DNA from: Kingdonia uniflora
Lineage: Eukaryota > Streptophyta > Magnoliopsida > Ranunculales > Circaeasteraceae
Reading direction: 5' to 3'
DNA length: 64,000 nucleotides
NCBI GenBank assembly: GCA_014058105.1
Contig: JACGCM010001311.1
Span: 372,001 to 436,000, forward strand
Shown: positions 1-9,987 of the stretch, piece after piece
Layout of the letters: each line of letters opens with the position of its first letter
Position numbering within the stretch: position 1 is the first letter of the stretch
The notes under the pieces: generated by a model
Seen by the model: the letters and a program-made list of their open reading frames with translations, nothing else
What the model was told of the DNA's origin: nothing
The model's database searches: none
Made by a program: the position numbers and the translations under genes

Positions 1-468
1 CTCTGACTCATTGAGGAAGCTTCCGATAAATGTACCCCGACCAGGACCGTCGAGTTTGATATAAATAGTAGGTTCGATGGATGGGGTAGTCTCCGTCAAA
101 GTCGAAGGGATAGAAAGATGTTGTGATTGCTATGGGCGGCTGACAAGTTTTTAGATTTGGTCTATCTTTGGGTGCTCGCATGAGTGGGCAAGGAGTTGAG
201 AGCCTTTCAAATTCCAAGTACCCTCATGATTGCTAAATCGAAGGGTCTAATGGTAGGTCGAAGGTATGGCTCGCATGGCGTGAAGTTCATATCGTCCTAG
301 TATACCGAGTTATTCGGACTTCTTGTCAATGACGATGAAGTTGGTTTGAAGGGCAATGGGGCCTGTAGTGATGGGTAGGCTGATACGGCAAACAGTGACT
401 TCTGTTAATCCATTGAAACATTTTAGTTCGATGCTGGAAGTGGTTATGATGTCTATTTTCTTCATGGT

Positions 469-1056
469 CTAGATTATTTGGAGAAAGAGGAAACAAACTG
501 TACTCCCAGTATCTACGAGCATTGTATGGAGGACGAGGTTCTCGATCTTAAACATGATGACTAACGGATCGGAATGGGGGAAACAAACGTGTAAAGTGTC
601 ACAGTCGATGAAAGAAATACTTTCGAGTCGAGGGTGACAGCTTGATTCTGACAGAAAGGTAGGAAATTTCTCCTGATAGGTGAGCTTGTAACATTCTTCG
701 ATGCGCTTTTGTTTTCTCTTGGAATGTCCACTGCCTATGTTGCTGACTTCGATGAACTTGACTCTATAGATGTGCACCTCGGCTGCTTCAGTAGTAGGGG
801 TGAATAGAGATTTGAGGTAGGACCCATCGAGGTAGCTTGGAAGATCAGTAATAAACTGGTGCAAATGACCTGCTCTTAAGATAAGTTTGAGAGAGCGCTG
901 AAGGGCAAAGCATTTATTAGTATGGTGACAATTGCACTTATGGTTAACGCAGTAAGGTTTGCCTGGTCTGACTTCGATGGGGAAAGGGATGCGCCAAATA
1001 GAATCTGCCTGTATGTGTGCTAGGAGGGTGCTGAGGGGGGACGTGATTGTAGGCAA
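469..1056 (-). CDS. E: gag C-terminal zinc-binding segment and aspartic protease start
   Basis: A 195-residue open frame. Near residues 35-50 it has the Cys/His pattern YCVNHKCNCHHTNKC, which matches the modified zinc-knuckle zone at the gag end of plant Tat-type gypsy elements. Near residue 182 it has VDTGST, the retropepsin active-site triad (DTG intact). The frame ends soon after the triad, so the protease is truncated or frameshifted there. It should be one polyprotein with the upstream gag at 1201-2202, from which it is separated by about 145 bases containing stops. The protein would cleave the gag-pol polyprotein in virus-like particles. The start used is simply the first in-frame Met and is probably not native. 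Confidence 0.7.
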   Translation of the reverse strand: MPTITSPLSTLLAHIQADSIWRIPFPIEVRPGKPYCVNHKCNCHHTNKCFALQRSLKLILRAGHLHQFITDLPSYLDGSYLKSLFTPTTEAAEVHIYRVKFIEVSNIGSGHSKRKQKRIEECYKLTYQEKFPTFLSESSCHPRLESISFIDCDTLHVCFPHSDPLVIMFKIENLVLHTMLVDTGSTVCFLFLQII

Positions 1057-1200
1057 AACAGACCTTGGTCGCTTCTTATGAGCTTCGGTACTATTATCAA
1101 TGATGGGGCATTTGCGGCTCTTAGTCTCCTGTGAGACAAGAGTAATCAGGGGTGTGGGAGCAGAGTGGGGGTGTTGCTGAGGTTTATGGAAGTTTATTGT

Positions 1201-2202
1201 TTACAAAGGATGGCTCTGCTTGCAGGACTCTTGAAGGTGCTCGAGTTTTATATAGCCATTGACCTTCGAGAGTATCTCTTCGAGTGTTTTTGGTTTGTGG
1301 AGGACTAGGTGATATTTTACTCGACTGTGGATGGGTAGGATATTTGAATACGCCAAAATAGCATTCGAGCAGTCAAGATTTTCTATTTTCCAGGATTCGT
1401 CGAGGAATCTTCTGGTGAAGGCTTCGACGGTCTCACTGCCGGATTTTCTAAAATTGAAAAGAGTATCAACTCTGACCTCTTTGTCATTGTTAAAGGCAAA
1501 CTGGGCGATGAAAAGATGTGAAAGTTGCTCGAAGTTACGAATCGATCCATTTGGGAGATTGTGATACCATCGAAGGGGGTTATCGGTAAGGTTCGTTAGA
1601 AAAAGGCAACATAATGGGTAGTCAGCCGTAGAGTAGAGACTCAAGGAGTTTTTGAATTCGAGAATGTGGGACTTGGGGTCTGTGTTACAGTATTTGCTAA
1701 GTTTGGGGGCGCGAAAGTTGGAGGGTATTTCGATAGCCAAAAGTTTGGGGCTGATTGGGTTATTGAAGCGGCTCCAGGAGTTTGTGGCTGGGCTCATGCT
1801 AACGTGGATGACAGGTTGTATTTTGTGGTTGAAGTCTTGCTGTGTAACATATGCAGGATGTGGGGGAGATTGATGTCGAAGGTTGTGAGGTCGAGTATGT
1901 GATATAAAATTATCACTGCGTTCGCCGAGCCCTTCCCGAGCAGGACGGCGTCTGGGGTGTCTGGAGGAGCGGAGAGTTGAGTCAGAAGAGTCTTTTATGG
2001 GGTGAATCCCGAGGAGAATGGAGCCGGTTGGGGGAACAATACGAGGAAAACCTTCGGCACCGGCGTGAACGGGGGGTATCTCGAGGTTTGGTGAAGGTCC
2101 TAGGCGGGCACGAGCAGAGACGCACGGTGGGTCTAGTACCTGGAATGGGCGAGCAGGTTCCAAGGGCTGTAATTTCTGTAGCTCTCGGACGGTGTTGCGC
2201 AT
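1201..2202 (-). CDS. E: gag capsid-like polyprotein (Retrotrans_gag domain)
   Basis: A 333-residue open frame. The N-terminal half is Pro/Arg/His-rich and low in complexity. From about residue 165 to 310 it matches the plant retrotransposon gag domain: FRAPKLSKY, a hydrophobic helix block, PLRWYHNLP, the stretch around NFEQLSHLFIAQF, and TLEEILSKV. The product would form the particle core around element RNA. The same block is recognisable in elements B (about 17.79-18.25 kb), A (44.78 kb) and C (31.5-31.9 kb). The frame is open but does not continue into the protease, so the polyprotein is broken. Small plus-strand frames over the same bases are shadows. Confidence 0.85.
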   Translation of the reverse strand: MRNTVRELQKLQPLEPARPFQVLDPPCVSARARLGPSPNLEIPPVHAGAEGFPRIVPPTGSILLGIHPIKDSSDSTLRSSRHPRRRPAREGLGERSDNFISHTRPHNLRHQSPPHPAYVTQQDFNHKIQPVIHVSMSPATNSWSRFNNPISPKLLAIEIPSNFRAPKLSKYCNTDPKSHILEFKNSLSLYSTADYPLCCLFLTNLTDNPLRWYHNLPNGSIRNFEQLSHLFIAQFAFNNDKEVRVDTLFNFRKSGSETVEAFTRRFLDESWKIENLDCSNAILAYSNILPIHSRVKYHLVLHKPKTLEEILSKVNGYIKLEHLQESCKQSHPL

Positions 2203-2484
2203 TTTATCGATTGCTCTATTCTACCTATTTTTATCATCCAAGCGGAGATTTCGCTCAGTTTCCAGTACCAAGTGGTGACTTTCACACTCGTGGTTTAGTT
2301 AGTTCTGGTGGCGCTCCTCTACCTGAGCGACTTTTTAGGATAACAAGGCTATTTAGGTAGCGACTCTGTCAATGGAATGGCCTGCCTGGGTTGATTTGGA
2401 ATGGCGTATGGGTGCCATTAAGGATAATCTGCTGAAGTTGAAAACAAAAGGAGGGGAGAAAAATGGAAGGGAGATTGGTGGTGT

Positions 2485-2504
2485 GGGAAGCACAGACGGC
2501 GCCA
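2485..2504 (-). other. E: primer binding site
   Basis: On the minus strand the sequence just inside the LTR reads TGGCGCCGTCTGTGCTTCCC. This has the TGGCGCCGTCTGTG core typical of Tat-type gypsy primer sites, which are usually described as pairing with a tRNA-Arg 3' end. It fixes the element as minus-oriented. Confidence 0.75.
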
Positions 2505-2506
2505 AT

Positions 2507-3202
2507 TATAGGGAACTAACTTCATTTGGAGGTAAAGTAGGTTCTCACAACATAGGATCAATCTTCAATCAAAGGGTACAAGAAATTAGCCTAATGTAAG
2601 AACTAACTATAGACAAATATTTGCGTAGAAGCTCGAATGTGACTCTCTACGACCTCTGATGGGGATTTTTAAGATAGATTGTATTACTGAAGAGTAAATA
2701 ACAGGGTTTGAGTACAGAGTGTCTGGGTGGTCGAAGGTAAAATGCGAGGGGTTGGAGATGATTTTTCTAACCCTTTCTTAGCTTCCCCTATCCTCTATTT
2801 ATAGAGATACATAGAGCTGAGTCCCCAAGAGTGAGTCAGGATTACATGATTACTGTCAGGAAATCCCGGCGAGTTATGGGCGCCGGTCATGTTGATACTG
2901 TCACTGCAACATTTATTGGTGATTTCTCTGAACGGCGCGGTAGTTGGACCTGTCACTGTAGCTGCACGGGCCAATCAATGCGCCGTCTAATCTGATGAAG
3001 TGATTGCCTGTCTTAGCATGCTTTGATCATGTGTTAGTGGGGCGAAGGATTTCAGCTATAGTATATTAATCTGTTCTCGAAGCTTTGACTTCGGGGGATC
3101 TCTGGGGAGTCTATTTTAGAGATTGAGTGGGTTTTGATATATTCGAGGAGGCTGTGAAGTAGGCTTTGACAGAGTGGCGAAGACTACGAGTAGGCTACTA
3201 CA
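2507..3202 (-). repeat. E: 5' LTR (about 696 bp)
   Basis: Minus-strand LTR starting TGTAGTAGCC at 3202 and ending next to the primer site at about 2507, where the usual terminal CA reads TA. Its middle and termini match the solo LTR at 52180-52860 (shared blocks around the TATA box, the GATTACATG segment and the TGTAGTAG start). 2203-2484 is the untranslated leader plus the gag start zone, with no separate gene seen. Confidence 0.8.
2791..2806 (-). promoter_or_regulatory. E: LTR TATA box
   Basis: Minus strand CTCTATAAATAGAGGA, a perfect plant TATA element in the middle of the LTR, as expected for the RNA polymerase II promoter that drives the element. A degenerate equivalent is at 52476-52486 in the solo LTR. 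Confidence 0.7.
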
Positions 3203-3360
3203 AATACAGCCTAGAGCTCAGTCTCTTCTTGAGAAAATTTATCCAATAATGACTATTTCCTCTTCACCTACAACCTAGAACCTATCATACACAAGACATC
3301 AACATCAGTGAATATAATATTCAATTATCAATCCCATACATTATACATTGATATACTTAC

Positions 3361-4104
3361 GTTGTTTTACAGTTCTAAACAGAAGTTCCATGGGTTCAAA
3401 ACGCAAGACATCACCCTTCACCCATATGACATTGTCGTTCAATGGTCGACCCGCAGAGTTCAGATCGAAGAAGCGAGGTCGAGTTACTTTTGTACTGAAA
3501 TATGCCCCTCCACTTGCACCATAAAACTGCAACACATCCTCAGAGGATATCCTCCTCTTTATACCCCCTCCTTCCCACCATATATTCAAGGCTTCACAAA
3601 CACTTATCACCTCCCACATGTTCTCATTCATCTGAACGGGACATGCACTGATAATGTTCATAATCCCTTTAGCTAGATTGCTAAGGGGAAGACCCAACCC
3701 ATACTCCAACAGAGACAGATAACATAAAAAGCTCTCAAAAAGTTCATTCTGAACATTCCCATCGTAATAATCCATAGAGATCGATTCCTCTATACATCTA
3801 TCCCTTTTCTTCTTCGCAAAATCGGCCAACAGATAAAAATACTCTTCTCCCGTTGCTACAGTGCAACCCCTAAATTGCCTACCGGCATATTCGATACAAT
3901 TTCCCCACCTACCTCCTATAGAAGCCTTGGTTTTATAAAATTCTTTGAATGCATCTGAGCGAGGAGAATAGGCTACCAATCTTCCAGGGAAATCTGGAAA
4001 TTGATCAACACCTACTTCATCCTCACTTCTAAACACTCCAAGCTCAGACTCAGTTGGCCGACCAGAGGTCGATGCCTCACTTACCGGGGAATTCCTTATA
4101 TCAA
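3361..4104 (-). CDS. D: antisense gene, main exon with Transposase_28-like domain
   Basis: A continuous open exon of about 248 codons (the open frame spans 3341-4135). The acceptor is …CCTGTAG then TTGATATAAGG, and the donor is AAACAAC then GTAAGTAT. It has an acidic Ser-rich start (VSEASTSGRPTESE), then a block with GGRWGNCIEYAGRQFRGC, then GLPLSNLAKGIMN and CPVQMNENMWEVI. That last block resembles the 'putative gypsy type transposon' family (Transposase_28: hydrophobic GLPL segment followed by QL.PN.W). It ends NVIWVKGD. Exons A 13219-13987 and B 36986-37748 align along its length with the same splice sites. This copy has no internal stop and is the best-preserved of the three. Function is unknown; it is antisense to gag-pol. 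Confidence 0.7.
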
Positions 4105-4369
4105 CTACAGGAAAGGATTTTTTTATCCTAAGCAATACTCCTCACGATTGACCTACACTATGGTCTAGGTATCTATGATTATTGTATATATATATATGTA
4201 TATATATATTCGTCAACCGCATTCAAGTATCTTTCATATCACATATAAACAAGCAAATTTTCTTTGATTATTATAAATAGTAATTTATCACTTTTTCCTA
4301 GCAACAAAAATCTTCAAAAATTGATCTTCAAAATCACATACACAGATCACATATATCTACTAACCTTCT

Positions 4370-4778
4370 ATATCGGAATGTGAATCCGAGGCAGCACTGT
4401 ATCCTTCCCTCACCACGTTGCTGCATAACCACTTTCGCGACTATGATTCAGCAACTCTCTCTCATTTTGACTGATAATCCCTTTCGCTTAACTCTCTCTC
4501 TTCTTCCTTCCTATCTCACTGTTCTTCAAGTTTTCAGAAGTTAAAAAATATTTTATTGACGAAGATGAAACAGTATTTATATTTTCTCTCTCTAACTCTT
4601 GGCAGTTATTGTGCTTCGCATGAACCATCCTTGGTTTTAGTACCAAGGCATCCCTTGCACTGTCCATGTCTAACGTCTTGCACCTTTTCGGCAAAAACGC
4701 ATTCCCATCATTGCCCTTTGCCTTATATTTTAATCTATTTTTATCTCTCTTATCCAAATCTCCTTCTGACCCCACCAC
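4370..4778 (-). pseudogene. D: antisense gene, upstream basic exon
   Basis: Starts near MVGSEGDLDKRDKNRLKYK and is Lys/Arg/Ser-rich, with SSSSIKYFLTSENLK and RKKRES. After a stop near 4488 the homology to the A copy continues (ERDYQSK…, then SDSHSDIEG). The exon ends GATATAGAAG and then a GTTAGT donor. The A homologue (12536-12985) runs through without the stop. The composition suggests a nuclear or nucleic-acid-binding linker, but that is inference. 4105-4369 is the T/A-rich intron between this exon and the next and includes a (TA)n tract at about 4185-4210. Confidence 0.5.
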
Positions 4779-5153
4779 GCTTATTTTTGCTCACTCTTAT
4801 GCGTAATCGGGTTTTCTTAACTTTTCCAGAAGAGACAATTTCATAAAAACTCCATGCTTTTTCTGTACATACTTCTTATTCTACTCTTATAACAGCACTG
4901 ACATCATTTCTAAAGTTCCCATAACAAAAATTCAAAAAAATTTAAATTTATCTGTTACACAACGATTACAAACAACATTCACCAAAATAGAGGATCTATC
5001 TCAACAACAATTTCTTTCAAAATTATTCAAACTCATAATAGTTATACTCTGCCATACCTATTTTTACATACACTCCATATAATTACATCTGTAGCAGCTT
5101 TGATGACCTAGAACACAACACCCAACCGTTGAACCTAAAGCGATCCTCGCATC

Positions 5154-5426
5154 CTAAAATTCGATCTCCACCTCAGCAATCAATCCCACCAACTCTCCTC
5201 GATCTGCAGGATCCCTCACGAGTTCATGAAAAAATCCCCCAAATAAAAAACGAGAATACTCAAGTTCCCTGCTTCTTGAATCAAATCCTTCTAGCTGACA
5301 CTCCCTTACTGGCAGCTCAGTATCATAACCCAATGATCCAAAAAAAATTTCCCGAACTTCAGCGATCTTAATTGCTAATCGTCCTTCAGCGGCATTATGA
5401 ATTCTCTGTGATCGAGTCCGCACCAT
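5154..5426 (-). CDS. D: antisense gene, module beginning MVRTRSQ
   Basis: The open frame reaches 5489, but all copies share homology from MVRTRSQRI, so 5426 is the likely start. Conserved features among A (11866-12240), B (38742-39014) and D are EGRLAIKIAEVREIFFGSLGY, ELPVRECQLEG, a Phe-rich FFHELVRDPADR, and a closing LIAEVEIEF. It is about 90 residues, acidic and probably helical. I recognise no named domain. It could be the first exon of the same antisense gene or a separate small gene. 4779-5153 and 5427-5918 hold no clear coding segment. Confidence 0.5.
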   Translation of the reverse strand: MVRTRSQRIHNAAEGRLAIKIAEVREIFFGSLGYDTELPVRECQLEGFDSRSRELEYSRFLFGGFFHELVRDPADRGELVGLIAEVEIEF

Positions 5427-5918
5427 TCCTTTCTCTTCTCCGATATTCAAAGATCGCTCAAGCCATATTTTAACATGTTTTACTTCCAATTCCCCTCAAA
5501 AAGAACTAATATCCTTGTATCTCATAACAAAAACCCCATAATCTTGGGAGTATTATTTCAACTTATCTCTTCCCCTCGAGCTCAATCATTCTACATCTTT
5601 CCAGGTCAAACTTGTTCATTCAGGTCAATATTACTCTGTGACATCGAATCCTCATTCTACAAATTCCTACAAAATTTTCTCTCCTACATTTCCAACTCGC
5701 AAACAGAATAATGTTTGCCTCTTGACACTATTTTCACAAATAAATTTGGCACAGTTCGAAAATTTCAAATGTTTGTACATTCTACACTTATACATTTCAT
5801 ACATTTTTCATATCATAAAGCTTGATTTCTAATGTTATTCTATATCAGCACTAAATTTGTTAACTTATTTTATTCATCTCGAAACATATTACAAGCGTTT
5901 TTACAGATAACAAGTTTT

Positions 5919-6678
5919 TCAAGTACTCAACCTCAAGTACATTGCAGATACCAATTTTGTCCTGTACTCAACTTCAGGTACTTTATAGATAACAAGTTTT
6001 TCAGTATTTTTTACAACTAACAGGTCCCTCGGGTACTCTGACATATCAAATCCTTCAGTTTGTCCTGCTTCAGTGATTTTTCTCCCAGATACAAAGCAAA
6101 AATTAGAAACAACGAGTATGCTTACACCCATAAGTTTGGTCGAAGTCCAGGTAAACTATGAAAGCAAAAAACTCAGTGTTTGAACCAACCCTTCAAACAG
6201 AAGGTCTTCTTAGCGCCAAAATATAATAGAAATGCAGAAGCAGACTTCCACTTTTTGTCTTCCTCCTCCACCGCCATCACCTCCTCCTCTAAAACCACCA
6301 CATCCACAGAGTTGGTAGAGATGAAGAGGGCCCAACCATAAAATCTATTGCGACACAAGAAATTGGCGCAACTGCAACGCAGTTATGCCTATCCCTGCAT
6401 TTGTGCCCCCCCCCCCCCCCCCCAACCTTGTCTTCTACAAGGATATGGAGACAAACTCAACATTGCTCGCCTATCAAGACAATGTGGTGAAACCACAATC
6501 TACAGTAAAACTCTTCTTTAGCTTTAGCCGCTTCATTCTCTAACAAACCTCTATACGTCGGAGGAACAGGAAATGGAGCAGGATCATCCAAGGATTGATC
6601 CCCAAAATTTTTTAACTTCAGCCTCTGTATTTCCGAAGCGATTTTCTCCTCAAGGACCATTCTGCGATTCTTCACCAT
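5919..6678 (-). pseudogene. D: antisense gene, 5'-most module (MVKNRRMVLEE…)
   Basis: The start at 6678 gives MVKNRRMVLEEKIASEI, then PPTYRGLLENEAAKAKEEFYC. This is conserved in B (40280, MVKTRRMVLEER) and A (10945). Further conserved pieces follow on the same strand: VVVLEEEVMAVEEEDKKW (around 6250) and MGVSILVVSNF (6131 down to about 5919). The frame between them is destroyed by an 18-C run at 6406-6423 that replaces ordinary coding sequence seen in A. Basic N-terminus; function unknown. In A, B and D the start lies about 335 bp from the inner edge of the 3' LTR. Confidence 0.5.
6406..6423. repeat. Poly-C homopolymer inside the antisense gene of D
   Basis: Eighteen consecutive C residues on the plus strand (G on the coding strand). 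The same position in A (around 11190) reads as normal sequence, so this is an expansion or misassembly that breaks the frame. Confidence 0.7.
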
Positions 6679-6742
6679 CTTCCAAAATGGCAGATATTAT
6701 TTTATAATAGATCAAGCGTACTTTGTCTCAATCCTCGGTACA

Positions 6743-6774
6743 GGTACTCTTTATGTAACCCTAGATTTATTGTG
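6743..6774 (-). promoter_or_regulatory. D: candidate antisense promoter block
   Basis: On the minus strand, CACAATAAATCTAGGGTTA is followed by CATAAAGAGTACC. It lies about 65-95 bp upstream of the antisense start at 6678. The same block, with small changes, precedes the antisense start in B (40343-40374, with a better TATATAAA) and A (10851-10882). Confidence 0.4.
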
Positions 6775-6993
6775 TCGGAACGTTTGACCAAATATCATCA
6801 TTAAATATCGATGAAACCCTTTAAACCTTAACCGTCATATACATCAATATTCCCATCAGCATTCAATGCACGTTCATCCTCCTTTTGTATGCACAATTTT
6901 CCATACAGTCAACAACATCATTACTTCTTTCAATATTCAAAATACGCATACCCATATATCTATATCCTTTCTCAACAAAAGCTACTTATGACT

Positions 6994-7012
6994 TTGGCTG
7001 TGAGGGGGTGAT
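6994..7012 (+). other. D: polypurine tract
   Basis: TTGGCTGTGAGGGGGTGAT directly before the LTR start at 7013. This is the second-strand primer site and is equivalent to those at 40601-40617 (B) and 10614-10632 (A, minus strand). Confidence 0.7.
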
Positions 7013-7627
7013 TGTAGGGACATATTCCTTGATCTTACCCAAAATTCATTGTCGCTAGTTCGAATTACCTCCATATCAGACTCTCGCATTCTCCACACAA
7101 CTTTTCCAATCAACAATACCACATACTCCACGAACTGTTAAGAAACGTGAGTCGAGCTCAAGCTAAAAAATATAAATAAGTTAAAGCCACCTGTCTCTCA
7201 CGAACTCAGCAGTTACCTAGTCAAACAGCTACTAACCACATCATTCAGAGAACGTACTTCAGCACGAAGAGGAGTTACAGAAGAGGCCTATATAAAATAA
7301 AGTTCTAGAAGAGACAAGAACCAGAAAAAGGATAAGAAATTACCAAGAAAGATATATTTTCAAAGATTCTTAAAGCTCTAAAATTCTTATTCATAAGATC
7401 AATCATTTCTAAGTCTAGAAATAACTTGTAATAAGATATCATCAGCCTCAAACATTAAATTCCACTATTATAAAAACCCTCAAAATGAGGTCGTGGTCTT
7501 TACCTGTTCATAGGTTTTTCATGTTAAACACCTGTGTCATTTCTTGTCTATTAAATTTTTGTCATAGGTACATTGGTGTATGGACTAATTCTCGACCACT
7601 TCGAGCTCACAGAATTAGGCCATTACA
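7013..7627 (+). repeat. D: 3' LTR (about 615 bp)
   Basis: Starts TGTAGGGACATATTCC and ends GGCCATTACA. It has TATATAAA at 7290-7298 inside the shared GAGGCCTATATAAA block. It aligns along its length with the LTRs of A (9988-10613, 45538-46157) and B (16396-17026, 40618-41238), so one family supplied all five. Confidence 0.88.
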
Positions 7628-9987
7628 GTTAATATTGATTAATCCAATAGCAACAAAGTCGACGTTGGTTATGGAAATATTCGAACGTCATCTCAGTGAT
7701 ATAAAGTTCCAATTTAGGGGGACAATAATTCAGATGAAACCCATTCATGTTTGCCTAATTTTGGCGCTACGTGTCTCTCCTATTCACAATAATTTCTTAT
7801 TTATTGATCTAGAGTATGTAACAAATTTTAGGATGAGGTAATTTCCTAGGAATAAGAATACATATGGGTTGAAGGAAATTGACGGGGATTTAAAACAGGC
7901 AAAATTAGAAAGACATCAAGGTAGGATTCTAATTTATCATCTGTTTGGTCTGCTTAATCATTATTCAGTATTGTATTTATCACCCCAAAAATGTATGTGT
8001 TGTATTTGCCATTTTTGGGTCTTGTTTTATTTTTCTTTATCATTATTTGTTACGGTTCTTATCCTTAACCATGTGTAATTTTGTTTTGCAGACGATGATC
8101 TTTGATTAAATTTGTAAAAAATTCTACTGTCTTGTGTCCTCTTAAATAAGGGGAGAAACGTTGAGGTGAAGTATGTTGATCTAGTAGATGATCTATATCA
8201 GTTAAACAGATATTCCTTGGGTGAGTAAGTCTATAATATTTTATGGGGTCAAATAGCGGAGTTTATCGATTATTGATCGGCCGCTGATAAAATAATCGGA
8301 TAAAGTTTTATCACTGCAAGGATGTACCTGGGCGCTGATGATATGGGTTTTCCTCTGTATTCCTGGCCTAAAGTTTCCAAGAATTCAGGAATCCAAACAT
8401 TTGTTCCCTTAGCTATAGGGATGGAGGATGACATCCTTTAAGCGTCACCAAATTATGACGTTTAAAAACTTATTTGCTAACCTCAAATTGATGGTAGTAG
8501 CTTTGAAGCCATTTGACTCACATGCAGCAAGAACTTGGGTAAGAGGTCATGGTAATCTTTCTTTATTTGTATGAATGATTCATTTTATTGCTTCCTTGTC
8601 ATTTAGTTTAGGTGTTTTATCATTTTTTTCCCTTAAGTTTGGTATTTAATCAACTTCTTGTGATTTGTTTGATTTCTTTTTCTACCATTTCCCCTGTCAT
8701 TATTAAGCTTTTTTTTGTCATCGGTTCTATGCATATTGTCAGTGTTAGATTCTTTTTCTGTCATTTCTAAATCATTATTTGTCATTTATTTGAATATTTT
8801 AGGGAAATCACAATGAAGTACCTATAATAGGCGGTACACCTACAATCGGTAGCAGTTCTTCCACCACTGATACCAGAGATATAGTGGTTAAGGTATGCTA
8901 CTAGTTAGAGGATCATGGTAAAATGCTGCAGAACCATGGTAAAATGTTGGAATAAATTTTGATGTCAACAGTTAGAGATAGTACTCTAATATTTAGATAT
9001 GGTACTCCACTCTTTTTACAGTACCGGTACTCTACTCCTGAGAAAATCATGAAATGCAGGCGAGAAGAATAAGGTGATAAGAAAGAACATGGGAAAAGAA
9101 AGAAGGCAGGGCTGAGAACCTCGCAAAGAGAGCTTTAACAAATATTAAAGAGAAGAAAAAAGCTAAGGGGAAAAGGGAGAAGACGGAAGAACATGGAAAA
9201 AGAACACAAGACCAATGCCAAAACGAAGAACAAGAAGGCAAAAGAAACAGATGTTCCCCTGTAGAAAAAAGTTGGAGGCACAAAGAAAAAAGCTCTCACT
9301 GATGAACAATTAGATGATGTCCCGCTAATTGTTTTGAAATCTTTAATCCCCAAGGGTAATATAGCGCCAAGGAAGAGGCGGGCGGCATTCCCAGATCCAA
9401 AAATCTGATGAAATTCAATCAATTGAATAAAATTTGATTCAGCAAGTTTCCTCTGGAAAGGGATTGGAGGTGGAAAAAGATTTAAATGTAGAGAATGAAG
9501 TTGAGTTGAGAGGGAAATAAATTTGGAAGCTATATCTTCTGAATATGGTAGTTATCTTCTGGAGAAATAATCCATTTACGACTTCTTATCATTTATTTGT
9601 TTTTATTTGACATTTGTTTTTCAGAACATTATCATGTACATTGCCTGAACTTTGTTATTTGTTATGAATTCTGTCATTTGTTCAGAATTCTTTGGCATTT
9701 GTTCGGACGTCTTTGTCATTATATTTTCAAGAATTGATATTTGTTATGAAGTTTTTCTTCATTTGATTTGTTGTATGTGAAGTAGAAGAAGGGTGTAGTG
9801 GAAGATGATAAACCTCAAGCTAAAAAAGAAGATGATGATGATGAGAAAGATGGTGATGATGAGAAAGCTAAATCTGTTCATGAAGAGCAACCTCAAGTTA
9901 CTGATGAAGAAGAAGATCAAGAGGACAATGGAAGATGATAAACCTCAAGCTAAAGAAAATGATGATGATGATGAGAAAGATGGTGAT
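7628..9987 (+). pseudogene. MULE Ulp1-type gene, N-terminal exons (disrupted)
   Basis: Several exon-like segments are separated by T-rich introns. 7646-7920 has MEIFERHLSDIKFQFRG and PIHVCLILALRVS, then a donor GTAGG. 8091-8220 follows an acceptor TTTTGCAG and has KYVDLVDDLYQLNRYSLG before GTGAGT. 8250-8550 has GADDMGFPLYSWPKVSKNSG. 8803-8896 has VPIIGGTPTIGSSSSTTD. 9057-9410 is very Lys-rich and contains PRKRRAAFPDP, a plausible nuclear localisation signal. 9785-9987 is acidic (repeated DDDDEKDGDDEK). The layout matches the poorly characterised N-terminal parts of Ulp1-type MULE proteins; I do not recognise a specific domain. D cuts the upstream side and A is inserted at 9987. The gene resumes at 46158. 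Confidence 0.5.
9983..9987. other. Target-site duplication of element A, left copy (GTGAT)
   Basis: GTGAT immediately left of the LTR start at 9988. The right copy is 46158-46162, directly after the LTR end at 46157. The interrupted acidic coding sequence resumes across it (…KDGD | DEKAKSVQEEQPQ). Confidence 0.9.

Larger units (their letters stand above)
1..3202 (-). mobile_element. Element E: Ty3/gypsy retrotransposon, 5' part (truncated by window edge)
   Basis: Reading on the minus strand, the order is 5' LTR (2507-3202), primer binding site, gag (1201-2202), then gag C-terminus plus protease (469-1056). The reverse transcriptase and everything downstream lie outside the window. Positions 1-468 continue the element with no clear domain and only a short open frame; they probably cover the protease to reverse-transcriptase linker. 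The LTR right end at 3202 abuts the antisense gene of element D, so E is inserted in D. Its target duplication cannot be checked because the other end is off-window. The LTR is related to the solo LTR at 52180-52860. Confidence 0.85.
3203..7627 (+). mobile_element. Element D: 3' part of a Tat-type gypsy element (plus strand)
   Basis: Contains the antisense (minus) gene exons 3361-6678, a purine tract, and a 3' LTR at 7013-7627. It is the same family as A and B by LTR and antisense gene. Its gag-pol lies to the left of E and outside the window. Its right end (…CATTACA at 7627) abuts MULE coding sequence starting GTTAA, so D inserted into the MULE. The left target-site copy is off-window. Confidence 0.85.

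Noticed and set aside
1331..2360. Plus-strand open frames over the gag of element E
   Set aside because: They lie opposite a recognisable gag domain and lack any motif; shadows of the minus-strand gene.
4185..4210. (TA)n tract that might be a promoter
   Set aside because: It lies in an intron of the antisense gene in D and is a simple microsatellite; no start follows.
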